Source: Streptomyces sp. CT34
GTDB taxonomy: Bacteria > Actinomycetota > Actinomycetes > Streptomycetales > Streptomycetaceae
Length of the DNA: 64,000 bases
Assembly: GCF_000805335.1 (NCBI RefSeq)
Contig: NZ_KN708638.1
Location: forward strand, 3,467,014-3,531,013
Direction: 5' to 3'
A program made the position numbers and the translations under genes. The notes under the pieces are model-generated. The model saw only the letters and a program-made list of their open reading frames with translations, ran no database searches and had not been told where the DNA came from. Positions 44,396 through 53,952 of this stretch are shown here, piece after piece (within the stretch, counting starts at the first letter, position 1; each line of letters starts with the position of its first letter).

Positions 44396-45319
44396 ATGGC
44401 TAGGGTCCGGCTGAGCACAGCGCTGCGCTTGGTCGCGCATGTCTGGCAACACCGCGCCGACAACGGCGACTTGAGCATCGAAACCGTCGAGCTCTACATC
44501 CAGATCATCGAGCGGCTCCTGCGCTTCGCCGACGCCCACAACGTCACCCGGCTCGACGACGTCACCAGCACGCTCGCCCTCGCGTTCATCGAAGCCCCCG
44601 GACACGACCGCCACCAGGGCATCATCCTCAACCCGGCGGCCGGCACCCGCCGCCAGCGGCGCTCCGCACTCGAGGCACTGTTCTACGAGGCCCGCGCCCA
44701 GGGGCTGACCAAAGCGGCCCCGCTCGTCGACCTGCCGCCTATTCCCCGGAGCACCCGCAAGCCGGGCACCCAACTGGACGAGGCCGACATCCAGCAGCTG
44801 CGCTTCCAGGCAGAACGGGGCATGCCCGACACCCGCCATGCCGCACTCCTGGCCCTGCTCCTCGCCGGACTGCACAGCGCCGAGATCGCCAAGGCCACCA
44901 CCACCGACCTCGACCTCACCGGCGCCGGCGTGTGGACCGACGGTGCGACACGCACCCGCGCACGCAACTGCCCCCTGGACGACTGGGGCGCGCATGTCCT
45001 GGGCCTGCGCTGCGCCCACCTTCTGCGCGCCGGCGCACCCGGCATGCCGCAGCCTCTGGTCACCGGAGCATCCTCCGCCTACCGGGCCCAGGCCAGCGTC
45101 TGCTCCGGATTCGGCGACATCGCCCGCCGCAGCGGTCTGGCCACCTCGCAGCGCAGGGTCGAACCCAAGGACATCACCCGCTACGTCGCCCGCGCGACCC
45201 TCCAGGAAACCGGCCAGCTCTCCGAAGTCGCCCGTCGCCTGGGCCTGTCCTCACTCGACAGCGCCGCCTCTTTCGCCTCGCTCCGGTGGCTCCCCGACAA
45301 CGACGGGGAGCCCTCATGA
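44396..45319 (+). CDS. Tyrosine-recombinase-like protein lacking catalytic residues (307 aa)
   Basis: ATG at 44396 follows GCGGGAGG. A SAM-like core-binding region (SIETVELYIQIIERLLRFADAHNVTRLDDV) precedes RHAALLALLLAGLHSAEIAKATTTDLDL, where the box-I Arg of integrases is His. In the C-terminal LQETGQLSEVARRLGLSSLDSAASFASLRW, the LGHSS His is Leu and the catalytic Tyr is Phe. Fold-level similarity is clear but the active site is gone, so it probably only binds DNA. Its stop overlaps the next gene. Confidence 0.6.
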   Translation: MARVRLSTALRLVAHVWQHRADNGDLSIETVELYIQIIERLLRFADAHNVTRLDDVTSTLALAFIEAPGHDRHQGIILNPAAGTRRQRRSALEALFYEARAQGLTKAAPLVDLPPIPRSTRKPGTQLDEADIQQLRFQAERGMPDTRHAALLALLLAGLHSAEIAKATTTDLDLTGAGVWTDGATRTRARNCPLDDWGAHVLGLRCAHLLRAGAPGMPQPLVTGASSAYRAQASVCSGFGDIARRSGLATSQRRVEPKDITRYVARATLQETGQLSEVARRLGLSSLDSAASFASLRWLPDNDGEPS

Positions 45320-46826
45320 ACGCCCCCAAGCGCAACAGCCGCGCCCGCACCAAGAAGAAGACCACCGAGGGCAAGAGCTGGGTCCTCGCAGCCATCCCCG
45401 ACGACGCACTCGGCTCGGCGTCGGACGCCCCGCCCCGGCCAGGACCAGAGGCTCCGCCACTGGCCATCGACGAACGCTTCGAGCACCTCGTCCGCAACCC
45501 CGCCCTCTACGCGATGGCCCAGCAGATCCTGCCGCCTCAACCCCTGGGGAAGGTGGGACGTCCGCTGGCGTATCCGGCATACGTCTACTTCATCTTCCTC
45601 TGCTCGATCTCCATCTTCGGCTCGGCCCGCGGCACAGCAGCCCACCTCGCCCGCGCCTTCTGGTGGGACCCCGTACGCATGGCCGTCAGGGACTTCATCA
45701 GCACCGAGGAAGCCGACGCCCTCCCGCCCACCGGCCCCACCCGAAGCCAGTGGAACTACTTCTTCCACCACCACCTCAAGAAGATCGTCCCCGATGTGCG
45801 CGACGCCAGCCGGGAAGCATGGATCCAACAGGCCCTCGACCACGGACTCATGGCTAACAAGTCCCGGGGCAGCTGGATCTATCCCGAGCGCGAGCAGTAC
45901 TGCACGGCGACGCCACGGTCGCATGCCCGCCCTCCGACCACACCCACACGGAATTCATCGACAAAGAGACCGGAGAAAAGCGATTCCACCGGGTGGACCC
46001 AGACGCCAGCACCACCACCGAGGGCGGCGGACGGAAAGTCTACGGAAACAAATTCCTCTCTGTAGCCGTACGAACAGCGAATTCACCCCACAGAAGGATC
46101 ATCCTCGCCCTGGAATCCGTACGCCACAAAGCCCGCGCCAAAGACCCGCACCGCGACGACGAAGGCAAAGCCACAGTCCGCCTCGTCAAACACATCATGA
46201 GCAAGGCCCCCGGCCTGCGCGCCTTCACCTACGACACCGCCCTGCGCGGAGTCCACCGCGCCCCGCTCATCGCTGAAGGCCTCGTCGTCTTCACGCCCCA
46301 GCACAACGGCCTTGAACCCCAGCCCCTGCAGAAATACAAAGACGGCTCGTGCGGCCACGACTCGCGCGGCCACGACCTGTACGCCGCCGCAGGGCGGGTA
46401 TTCGAGCGCCACATCACCGTCAACGGCGAAACCCACTACACACCCCTCCCGGTCCTCGAACTGGAATGCCGAAAAGGAAACACCACTCGCTTCTACCAGC
46501 GCATCGAAATCCCCTGCGCCAACACCAAACACTCTCTTCGCATCCGCGTCGACGAAACAAAAGAAGACCGAGAAAAAGACCCGTCCACAAGAAGGGCGCG
46601 ATTCAACCGGACCGAACATCTCAGGCAAATCGCCCCTGACACACCTGCTGGCCGCCGCCTCAAAGGATTCCGGCAGGACAGCGAATCCCAGCACTCGCGA
46701 TTCGACCAGGCGTACCCGCATAAGCGGGTTCCCGTCTATGGCGCCGACGCCGCACTCCTCATTTACATCGGATACGCCTGGGTGAACAACTCCACCGCCC
46801 GAGCCCTCCGCCAAAGCAGCCCCTGA
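45316..46826 (+). pseudogene. Transposase-like gene with a one-base deletion
   Basis: It starts by ATGA overlap at 45316. The first part (IDERFEHLVRNPALYAMAQQILPPQPLGKVGRPLAYPAYVYFIFLCSISIFGSARGTAAHLARAFWWD) stops making sense after 45900. There the loss of one C (expected TAC CTG CAC) shifts the frame. The correct continuation LHGDATVACPPSDHTHTEFIDKE...YGNKFLSVAVRT leads to 46826 and ends VNNSTARALRQSSP. HGDATVA resembles the first Asp motif of DDE enzymes. Full length would be about 500 residues. The family was not recognised. Confidence 0.65.
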
Positions 46827-46846
46827 CCCCACCCACGACCGCCACC

Positions 46847-46884
46847 AGGCTGTGGCAGCTCTGGCTACAGAACTGCCACAGCCT
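46847..46884 (+). terminator. Hairpin terminator behind the transposase-like gene
   Basis: Perfect 12-bp arms AGGCTGTGGCAG (46847-46858) and CTGCCACAGCCT (46873-46884), loop 14 bases. Confidence 0.8.
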
Positions 46885-47599
46885 GACCTCCAGCCCTGCA
46901 CCGGCCGACTGCTGACCTGCCGGCGGATCCCATCAGCCGCCCGACGAGCCGCGCCCTGATCCCCACCCGCTACACTGTCCGCGGTGGCGCAGGCTTTGTT
47001 GCCTGCGAGCACCACAACACTGCCGGGAAACAGACTGAACCGATTCGCCCACCTTCGGGAGAATTTCAGACACATTTTCCGACAGATCCCCGCCTCCGCG
47101 CCTCCGTGGGCCTTGAGGAAAATTACAAAGGCGCAGGTCAGAGACCCATCTCAGTGAGGCCCGGGAACGCCTATTCTCCGAATCGGGAACGGCTGTGGAT
47201 CTTCGCAGGTCAGTTGGGAGGCGCCGCGTGACTGACGCCTCAGCACATCCCGGCCTCTACACTGGGGCATTTCTTTGACAAGCAGGGGCCGATCACCACT
47301 GAGGGCTGAGCTGTCCACTCGGACGTCGCAGTCCCCGGCCAGATGCCCCAGATGCAGGGCGAGGCCGGTCATTGGGCAGCCTCGAACAAGGCAGGGAAAC
47401 CTGTGAGTGAGGGCAGTGGAACCGCATCGCACACTGCTACGCGGCCAGGGCACTTCTACATCCTTGGCAATGCGGAGGTCGGGGCTGCCTGCGACTGCAC
47501 GGACCTGGCGGCTTCGTCTCCCAGGGCAGCGAGGTAGCGCTCGGCGATTTTCCAGTGGCCTGCGGCCGCCGCTTTATCGTCAGTCCACGCACCTCACGG
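46885..47599. other. Intergenic region at the right island edge
   Basis: About 700 bases with no supported gene; short frames exist on both strands but lack starts and domains. Confidence 0.35.
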
Positions 47600-47800
47600 T
47601 GATCAACAGTGGCTGCACCCGCGAGCGCCAGTCACTGCCGTGCCTGGACGCCGTCGCCGCCGAACTCAACGGCCGCCCACGCACACGCTCGGCCGGGAAA
47701 CCCCAGCCGAGCGTCTGGCTAAACTGCTCGCGACTTGATCAACTCACCGCGGCGTTGCAACGACCCCTCGGATTCGCCCGTGGGCCACTCACTCTCCTCA
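47600..47800 (+). mobile_element. 3' remnant of an IS30-family transposase
   Basis: Plus-strand pieces LDAVAAELNGRPR and, after a frameshift, TLGRETPAERLAKLLAT ending at 47738 match the C-terminus of IS30 transposases (L-D-x-V-A-x-x-L-N-x-R-P-R-K-T-L-G). GCGTTGCAACGACC just behind resembles an IS30-type end. The rest of the element is missing. Confidence 0.65.
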
Positions 47801-47837
47801 CGCGTTGCCAGCCCAGGCGCTGCGAACTCACCTGCGG

Positions 47838-49241
47838 TCAGTCAGCGCAGCCCGCAGATTTGCTGCTGCCTCGACGGCGGGCTGCGGTCTCCGTTAGAAA
47901 ATCGGCCACCAGGAACGCGAGATCAAGTGACTGGTGGCGGTTCAAACGGGGGTCGCAGGTTGACTCGTACCGGAATGCTAGGTCCGCAAAGCCGATCTCT
48001 TGGCCGCCGCCGACGCATTCGGTGACGTCGTTTCCGGTCAGCTCCACGTGGATGCCGCCAGGGTGGGTGCCAAGTTCGTGGTGGACCTCGAAGAAGCCTC
48101 TGACCTCGTCAAGGACATCGTCGAAGCGACGTGTCTTGTGGCCGGAGGGAGCTTCAATCGTATTGCCGTGCATGGGATCGCAAATCCAGGCGACCCGGGC
48201 ACCAGTGGCGGCGACCGCTTCCACGAGCGGTGGAAGCGATTCGCGAACCTTGTCTTTGCCCATGCGGGTGATGAACGTGAGCCGCCCAGGGATCCGGTCC
48301 GGGTCGAGGCGGTCGATAAGCCGCAGCGCGGTGTCAGCGGTCGTGGCAGGCCCAAGCTTGACACCGATTGGGTTAGCGATGTGAGAGAAGTACGCGACGT
48401 GGGCGCCGTCAAGTTCGCGCGTCCGTTCACCGATCCACAACATGTGGCCGGACGATGCGTAGGCGTGCCCTGTGGAAGCGTCCCGTCGTGTCAGGGCCGA
48501 TTCGTAGTCCAGCAGTAGCCCTTCATGGGAGACGAAGAACCCGGAGCTGTCGAATCCCTGTGGTCGTGCGCCTGTGGCGCGCATGAATTCGAGGGTGTGG
48601 TCGATGCGGTCAGCCAACCCCTCGTACTGCTCCCCTAGAGGTGAGCCTTCGATGAAGGCTCGGTTCCACTCGTGGGCCTGACGGAAGTCGGTGTTTCCAT
48701 CGGCAATGAACGCCCGTACCCAATCGAGGGTGTCGGAAGACGACTGGTACATCCGGAGCAGCCGTTTCGGGTCCGGGATGCGGGACTCGGGGGTGAAGGG
48801 GAAGCCGTTGACTGCGTCGCCCCGGTAGACCGGCAGTGTGACGCCTTCACAGGTCTCAGTCGGCTTGGACCGGGGCTTGGCATACTGGCCGGCGAGGCGG
48901 CCCACCTTGACGACGGGTATGGCTGCGGCATAGGTAAGGATTGTGGACATCTGGAGCAGGGTGTTCAGCTTGTCGCCGACGGCGTCGACGTTCACCCCAC
49001 CAAAGGTCTCAGCGCAGTCTCCGCCCTGCAGGAGGAATGCCTCCCCACGTGCCACGCCGGCGAGGCGGTCCCGCAGCTGGGCGCACTCGCTCCACGGAAC
49101 GAGTGGCGGCGAGGAGGCGAGATGGCCCGTGACATTTTCGAGCGCGATCGGGTCTGGCCAGGTCGGCTGCTGGGCGGCCGGCCGACCGTTCCAGGAACCC
49201 GACGAGACGGTGCGCAACGCATCGGGAAGAAGTGTGTCCAC
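47838..49241 (-). CDS. Class II 3-deoxy-7-phosphoheptulonate (DAHP) synthase (467 aa)
   Basis: Plant-type DAHP synthase: FLLQGGDCAETFGG (metal Cys), RLAGQYAKPRS, RMYQSSSDTLDWVRAFI, FITRMGKDKVRESLPPLV, WICDPMHGNT and HPGGIHVELTGNDVTECVGG. It condenses PEP and erythrose-4-phosphate, the first shikimate step. Next to sugar-nucleotide genes and opposite a chorismate-lyase-like gene, it is probably a dedicated copy that boosts chorismate for this pathway rather than the housekeeping enzyme. Confidence 0.93.
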   Translation of the reverse strand: MDTLLPDALRTVSSGSWNGRPAAQQPTWPDPIALENVTGHLASSPPLVPWSECAQLRDRLAGVARGEAFLLQGGDCAETFGGVNVDAVGDKLNTLLQMSTILTYAAAIPVVKVGRLAGQYAKPRSKPTETCEGVTLPVYRGDAVNGFPFTPESRIPDPKRLLRMYQSSSDTLDWVRAFIADGNTDFRQAHEWNRAFIEGSPLGEQYEGLADRIDHTLEFMRATGARPQGFDSSGFFVSHEGLLLDYESALTRRDASTGHAYASSGHMLWIGERTRELDGAHVAYFSHIANPIGVKLGPATTADTALRLIDRLDPDRIPGRLTFITRMGKDKVRESLPPLVEAVAATGARVAWICDPMHGNTIEAPSGHKTRRFDDVLDEVRGFFEVHHELGTHPGGIHVELTGNDVTECVGGGQEIGFADLAFRYESTCDPRLNRHQSLDLAFLVADFLTETAARRRGSSKSAGCAD

Positions 49242-49347
49242 GACCTCTCCTGCATAGTTCGGTCTGAGGTGTGCCGCCTGCTCGAACAGCTCCGTACGAC
49301 AGGCGGGAGGAACGGCCGCACAACGAAGACGGGCCGAGGGGTGGATG

Positions 49348-50217
49348 TCAGGCGCTGGCGAGTTCCATCACGTAGCGGCCGTAACTGGACGAAGGCGAGA
49401 GCTCCTTGCCGAGCAGGCTTAGTTGTTCCTTGCCGACATAGCCCATGCGGTAGGCGACCTCCTCCAGGCAGGAGATGCGGATGCCCTGACGCTTCTCCAA
49501 GACCTGGACGAACATCGCCGCTTCGAGCAGGCTGTCGTGTGTGCCTGTGTCGAACCACGCCGATCCGCGGCCCAAATTGACCAGGCGTGCCCTGCCCTCC
49601 TGGACGAAAGTGAGATTGAGGTCGGTGATCTCCAACTCACCGCGTGCCGACGGCTTGAGACTCGCGGCCCGCTGGACAGCCTCGGCGTCGTACATGTACA
49701 GCCCCGTGACCGCGAGATTGGATGCGGGGCGGGCGGGCTTCTCTTCCAGCGACACGATGGTGCCAGCGTCGTCGACGGTGGCAACGCCGTACCGCTCCGG
49801 GTCACTCACCGGGTAGCCGAACAGCGTGCAGCCGTCTAGACTCGCGGCCTCTTGGCGGAGCATGTCCGGAAGCCGATGCCCGTAGAAGATGTTGTCGCCG
49901 AGGACGAGGCAGATCTTCTCGCCCTCCGCGAAGGGCCCACCCAGCACGAGGGCCTCTGCGATACCACGTGGGGCTTCCTGAACGACGTAGCTCAGGGAGA
50001 TACCCAGCCGGCTTCCGTCTCCGAGGAGCGACTGGTACGCGGCCAAGTGCTCTGGCCCGGAGATGACAAGGATCTCCCGGATACCGGCCTGCATGAGAAC
50101 TGACAGCGGGTAGTAGATCATTGGCTTGTCGTAGACCGGCAACAGCTGCTTGGAATGAACGCTTGTGAGCGGGCGCAGCCGGGTTCCGGAGCCGCCGGCG
50201 AGGATGATGCCGCGCAT
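49348..50217 (-). CDS. rmlA: Glucose-1-phosphate thymidylyltransferase (289 aa)
   Basis: N-terminal MRGIILAGGSGTRLRPLTSVHSKQLLPVYDKPMIYYPLSVLM is the nucleotidyltransferase signature. GSAWFDTGTHDSLLEAA and the C-terminal FVQVLEKRQGIRISCLEEVAYRMGYV fit RmlA. Makes dTDP-glucose from glucose-1-phosphate and dTTP. It is followed downstream by the DAHP synthase and preceded by the 4,6-dehydratase, all on the minus strand. Confidence 0.95.
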   Translation of the reverse strand: MRGIILAGGSGTRLRPLTSVHSKQLLPVYDKPMIYYPLSVLMQAGIREILVISGPEHLAAYQSLLGDGSRLGISLSYVVQEAPRGIAEALVLGGPFAEGEKICLVLGDNIFYGHRLPDMLRQEAASLDGCTLFGYPVSDPERYGVATVDDAGTIVSLEEKPARPASNLAVTGLYMYDAEAVQRAASLKPSARGELEITDLNLTFVQEGRARLVNLGRGSAWFDTGTHDSLLEAAMFVQVLEKRQGIRISCLEEVAYRMGYVGKEQLSLLGKELSPSSSYGRYVMELASA

Positions 50218-50281
50218 TGTGTCTCCTTGTTCGGGGCGTCGTCTGTCGTGCTGATCGCGAGGACGTTCGGAGCAGTGGGCG

Positions 50282-51256
50282 TCAGGCGGCGGTCGCGGTC
50301 AGCGGTTGCCACCAGGAAGCGTTGTCGCGATACCAGGCGACGGTCTGTGCCAGGCCCTCCTCGAAGCTGACCTGCGGCTGGTAGCCGAGAGCCCGCAGTT
50401 TGCCGTCATCGAGCGAGTAGCGCCGGTCGTGGCCCTTCCGGTCGGCCACGGAACGCACGGACGACCAGTCGGCCCCGCATGATTCGAGGATCACCTCGGT
50501 GAGTTGACGGTTCGTTAGTTCGCGACCGCCGCCGATGTTGTAGGCCTCGCCGGGGAGCCCCTTCGCGAGGACGAGGTCGATTCCGCGGCAGTGGTCGTCG
50601 ACATGCAGCCAGTCGCGAACGTTCAAACCGTCTCCGTAGAGAGGGATGGAACCGCCCTGCAGGAGGGTGGTGACGAAGTGCGGGATGACCTTCTCGGGGT
50701 ACTGATAGGGGCCGTAGTTGTTGCTACAGCGTGTGATGCTGACGTTCATGCCATGAGTGCGGGCGTACGACCGCACCAGCAGGTCGGCGCCGGCCTTGGC
50801 CGCCGCGTAGGGCGAGTTGGGCGCAAGCGGCCATTCCTCGGTCCAAGAGCCGGAGTCGATGGACCCGTACACCTCGTCTGTGGAGACGTGAACAAACCGC
50901 GGGACGCCGATGCTCAGCGCAGCCTGCAGGAGATTGTGCGTCCCCAGGACGTTGGTGGTAACGAACTCGGTGGAGCTGCTGATGGAGCGGTCCACGTGGG
51001 TCTCGGCGGCGAAGTTGACCACGGCATCGACACCGTGCAGGAGCTCTGGCACCAGGTCCGTGTCCGCGATATCCCCCTGGACGAAGCCGAATGCGGCATT
51101 GCCTGAGACTGGCGCGAGGTTGGCGAGATTGCCGGCGTAGGTCAGCTTGTCGAGAACAGTAACCCTGTCGGCCATTACATCCGAACGACCGTCGAGCAGC
51201 CGACGGACATAATTACTACCGATAAAACCGGCTCCACCGGTTACCAGTACGTGCAT
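50282..51256 (-). CDS. rmlB: dTDP-glucose 4,6-dehydratase (324 aa)
   Basis: Extended SDR: NAD motif GGAGFIGSNYVRRLLDG, VHVSTDEVYGSID (catalytic Thr-Asp-Glu), and active-site Tyr/Lys in SPYAAAKAGADLLVRSYARTHG. Produces dTDP-4-keto-6-deoxyglucose, the branch point for deoxysugars. No epimerase, reductase or aminotransferase lies in the window, so later sugar steps must be elsewhere or the ketosugar is used by the adjacent enzymes. Confidence 0.95.
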   Translation of the reverse strand: MHVLVTGGAGFIGSNYVRRLLDGRSDVMADRVTVLDKLTYAGNLANLAPVSGNAAFGFVQGDIADTDLVPELLHGVDAVVNFAAETHVDRSISSSTEFVTTNVLGTHNLLQAALSIGVPRFVHVSTDEVYGSIDSGSWTEEWPLAPNSPYAAAKAGADLLVRSYARTHGMNVSITRCSNNYGPYQYPEKVIPHFVTTLLQGGSIPLYGDGLNVRDWLHVDDHCRGIDLVLAKGLPGEAYNIGGGRELTNRQLTEVILESCGADWSSVRSVADRKGHDRRYSLDDGKLRALGYQPQVSFEEGLAQTVAWYRDNASWWQPLTATAA

Positions 51257-51733
51257 GTTTAACCCACCCTTCGACGGGTCTCCCCGTGGGCTTCAATGGA
51301 ATAAATATCCACCGGGCGGCGGGAAAGAGGTAATGATCAATTCCCCCCTCGCGCAGGCATCGCCCGGATTTTGCGCAGCCTGGGCGCAGGGCTCACGAAG
51401 CCATGACGATGATCGTAGAACATCGAACACGCCTGCGCAACGACGTTCCCGGCGGAGCTCCATGAGTGATCTCGCTGGATGTACAAGCTGCAGGCCGGCA
51501 CAGCAATGAGCTAACAAAAAGAGAGTCACGTCACTTCCCGACCGGAAGGTAGCGTTCCACTGGAATCGATGTGCGCACGCATGTGACTGCAATAGCCAAC
51601 GAGTTGAGCAGCACCTTGAAAGACCTTGCGCATTCGATGGGTCGGTCGCTAGCTTCGCCCTCCATGGAATGTTTAGCCGCCCGCCGGAACAGTAATATCC
51701 AACTATCTTTCGGATTTCTTGCCAGGAGGCGGC
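51257..51733. promoter_or_regulatory. Divergent promoter region of the second biosynthetic locus
   Basis: About 480 bases between the RmlB start (minus) and the beta-helix gene (plus), AT-richer than the flanks. No clear operator was found; ATCGTAGAAC at 51412-51421 matches one half of the ArsR-type palindrome at 60121, but its other half is missing. Confidence 0.45.
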
Positions 51734-52684
51734 ATGGGGGGCATGCTTATGAAATTCGACCGTGATGTTCAAGCGACGGTCTCGCCCGGAGCGCTGATCG
51801 AGGCGGAGACGGAGATCTCCCCGGACTCGACCGTCGGCCCAGGCGCCTGGATCCGCTTCGGGACCGCCGTCAACGCGTCCGTTGTGGCGGGCGGAGTCTT
51901 CATCGGCTTCCGCTGTCGCATCGAGGCCGCGCACATTGTCTCCGGGTGTCAGATCGCCTCCTTGGCCCATATCGGCAAACAGGGTGGAGCATCGGTTCGG
52001 GTGGAGGCCGGGGCCTGGATCGGCGCCCGAGCCGTGATCGACCCCGGTGTCCGCATCGGTCCAGGCGCTGTGGTGGCAGCCGGCGCGCATGTCACCACCG
52101 ATGTGCCGCCGGATGCGATCGTCGTGGGGCGCCCCGCGCGTCACCTGCGCTATCGCGAGGTGTTCGAGGACGGTGCTCCTGATTTCAGCGCCATTGTCGC
52201 CAGGGTGCGTGCCCGCAAGGACGCCAATCACAAGCCGGTGCCCACCGGTTGGACCGCTGCAGGCGGCGGTGTTCTCGACGCCGACCTGTCGGGCGGCCCG
52301 CGAGTTGACCTGGGTGCTGGGGTGATCGCCATGGGGCGCGCCGACGGCCCGTCGCGCCGCGGCGGCCTCCGGGTCGCTTCCGACGTGCGTATCGGCACGC
52401 TGTCCGTGCTTGAGGCATCCGACGGCATCAGCATCGGGGCCGGCACGGAGATCGGCCCCGAGACGCTCGTTGTCTCCAGTGGCCATGACCTGACCCGTCG
52501 TTCACTGCCTTGGCGAGGTGGGCCTGTCTCCATCGGAGAGGGCGTACGCATCGGTGCGGGAGCGACTCTCGTCGGCCCCTGTGTCCTCGGCGATGGCGCC
52601 GAGGTCGCCCCGGGCGCCGTCGTCGTGGGGGATGTCCCCGCACGGCACACCACATCTGGAGTCTTGGAAAGGAAGAGTTCATGA
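51734..52684 (+). CDS. Double left-handed beta-helix (hexapeptide repeat) protein, acyltransferase-like (about 316 aa)
   Basis: AGGAGG sits just ahead of ATG 51734. Two hexapeptide-repeat helices in one chain: the first from VSPGALIEAETEISPDSTVGPGAWI to RIGPGAVVAAGAHVTTDVPPDAIVVGRPARHL, the second from SDVRIGTLSVLEASDGISIGAGTEI to GDGAEVAPGAVVVGDVPARHTTSG. Each ends like an acetyltransferase coil. GHDLTRRS in the second helix gives a candidate catalytic His. Probably acetylates (or acylates) a sugar or amine, perhaps on the nucleotide sugar or glycoside. The stop overlaps the glycosyltransferase start. Confidence 0.75.
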   Translation: MGGMLMKFDRDVQATVSPGALIEAETEISPDSTVGPGAWIRFGTAVNASVVAGGVFIGFRCRIEAAHIVSGCQIASLAHIGKQGGASVRVEAGAWIGARAVIDPGVRIGPGAVVAAGAHVTTDVPPDAIVVGRPARHLRYREVFEDGAPDFSAIVARVRARKDANHKPVPTGWTAAGGGVLDADLSGGPRVDLGAGVIAMGRADGPSRRGGLRVASDVRIGTLSVLEASDGISIGAGTEIGPETLVVSSGHDLTRRSLPWRGGPVSIGEGVRIGAGATLVGPCVLGDGAEVAPGAVVVGDVPARHTTSGVLERKSS

Positions 52685-53952
52685 GAATCGTCCTGGCCCC
52701 CGCCCCAACAGGTTCGGGTCACAACATGCGCACCCTCGCCCTCACCCGGGAACTGCGCCGTAAGGTCCCCGACGCGGAGCTGACCGTGCTGCTCGGCTCT
52801 CTGCAGTCGACGTTCGGCCCCCTCTTCGAGGAGGCGGGCGTCAAGGTGATCGACGTTGCGGGCGACCATGTCGACCACGCGACTCACAGCAACCTGACCC
52901 GTGACTTGAGCTGGACGACGTACGTCAAGGAGTACCTCGCACCGGCCTTCGTCAACGGCGAACGGATGCTGGGCTATCTCTCGCACTATCAGGACCTTGA
53001 GCCGGACCTCGTGGTCAGCGACTACAACATCTCGGCCAGCATGGCGGCCGCCTTCGCCGGCATACCCCACGCGCTGGTGACAGAGCGGTACGACTTCACC
53101 CTCTGCCAGATCGATGACCAGACGCTGGAGGCGGGAGGCTTCCGGATCAACCGCGAAGATCTACGACGGGGCCGCAACGCCCTGCACGCGGTCTTCGAAC
53201 AGATCGTCACCACGGCGGAGCTCGTTCTGACCGACAAGCCGTACGTACCGGAGCTCGACGAAGGCACCGCCGTAGCCCGCGCGATGCGCGAGGGCAAAGC
53301 GGTCTTCACCGGGCCCATGATCCGCGACATACCCGGCCGACGGGACAGTGCCACCGTCCGCGCCTCGCTCGGCCTCGGGCCTGGCCCAGTCATGGTTGGT
53401 TCTGTCGGCGGCACCACTATGTTCCAGGAGAACAAACAGCAAGTCATCGAGTCCTACATCCACGCCCACCAGCGTCTGAAACAGCACCACCCGGACCTCC
53501 AGCTCGTCCTTCTGGGCCGCGAGAGAGTGGAGGCGCCCGACGACGTGGTCGTCCTTACCTACCTGCCCGACTGGATGCCACTGCTCCAAGAGGCCGACGT
53601 CCTGCTGTCGGCGCCGGGATGGATCACAGTGACCGAGGTGGCCGCCCTACGCGTGCCCACTGTCTTCGTGCTCAGCAGCCTCGGGGAGTACCACGAGGTC
53701 GAGGCATCCGATCGGCTTGGGCGGCTCGGCTTCCCCTCTCTCGTAGCACCCTCGACAGAGGAACTCGCCAGTGTGGTAAAGCCATTGATCGGCAGTCGGG
53801 TGGCCGAACCGACCCCGGCTCATCTTGCGGTAGCCCCGAACGGTTCGGGTACGACCAAGGCCGCGGGCCTGCTGGCGGACGCCGCGCGAGCCGCCCACGC
53901 TCGTCTTGGGCGCCCGGCTCCGGTCGGCACCACCGAGGGAACCGGGCGGTGA
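52681..53952 (+). CDS. GT-B glycosyltransferase, MurG/GT1-like (423 aa)
   Basis: N-terminal APAPTGSGHNMRTLALTRELRRKVPDAELTVLLGS resembles MurG-type glycosyltransferases (the G-x-G-H-x-x-R loop). The donor domain has VGSVGGTTMFQEN, VVLTYLPDWMPLLQEADVLLSAPGWITVTEVAALRVPTVFV, the classic nucleotide-sugar region. GGAAAGGAAGAG precedes ATG 52681. It likely transfers a sugar made with RmlA/RmlB to the aromatic product. GTGA overlap to the next gene. Confidence 0.88.
   Translation: MRIVLAPAPTGSGHNMRTLALTRELRRKVPDAELTVLLGSLQSTFGPLFEEAGVKVIDVAGDHVDHATHSNLTRDLSWTTYVKEYLAPAFVNGERMLGYLSHYQDLEPDLVVSDYNISASMAAAFAGIPHALVTERYDFTLCQIDDQTLEAGGFRINREDLRRGRNALHAVFEQIVTTAELVLTDKPYVPELDEGTAVARAMREGKAVFTGPMIRDIPGRRDSATVRASLGLGPGPVMVGSVGGTTMFQENKQQVIESYIHAHQRLKQHHPDLQLVLLGRERVEAPDDVVVLTYLPDWMPLLQEADVLLSAPGWITVTEVAALRVPTVFVLSSLGEYHEVEASDRLGRLGFPSLVAPSTEELASVVKPLIGSRVAEPTPAHLAVAPNGSGTTKAAGLLADAARAAHARLGRPAPVGTTEGTGR

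Noticed and set aside
45181..47075. Long minus-strand frames across the transposase-like gene
   Set aside because: Gly/Val/Ala-rich shadows; the plus strand carries the coupled starts, the motif and the terminator.
51412..51421. Second ArsR-type site in the RmlB/beta-helix promoter
   Set aside because: Only ATCGTAGAAC matches; the opposite arm of the palindrome is absent, so chance is likely.
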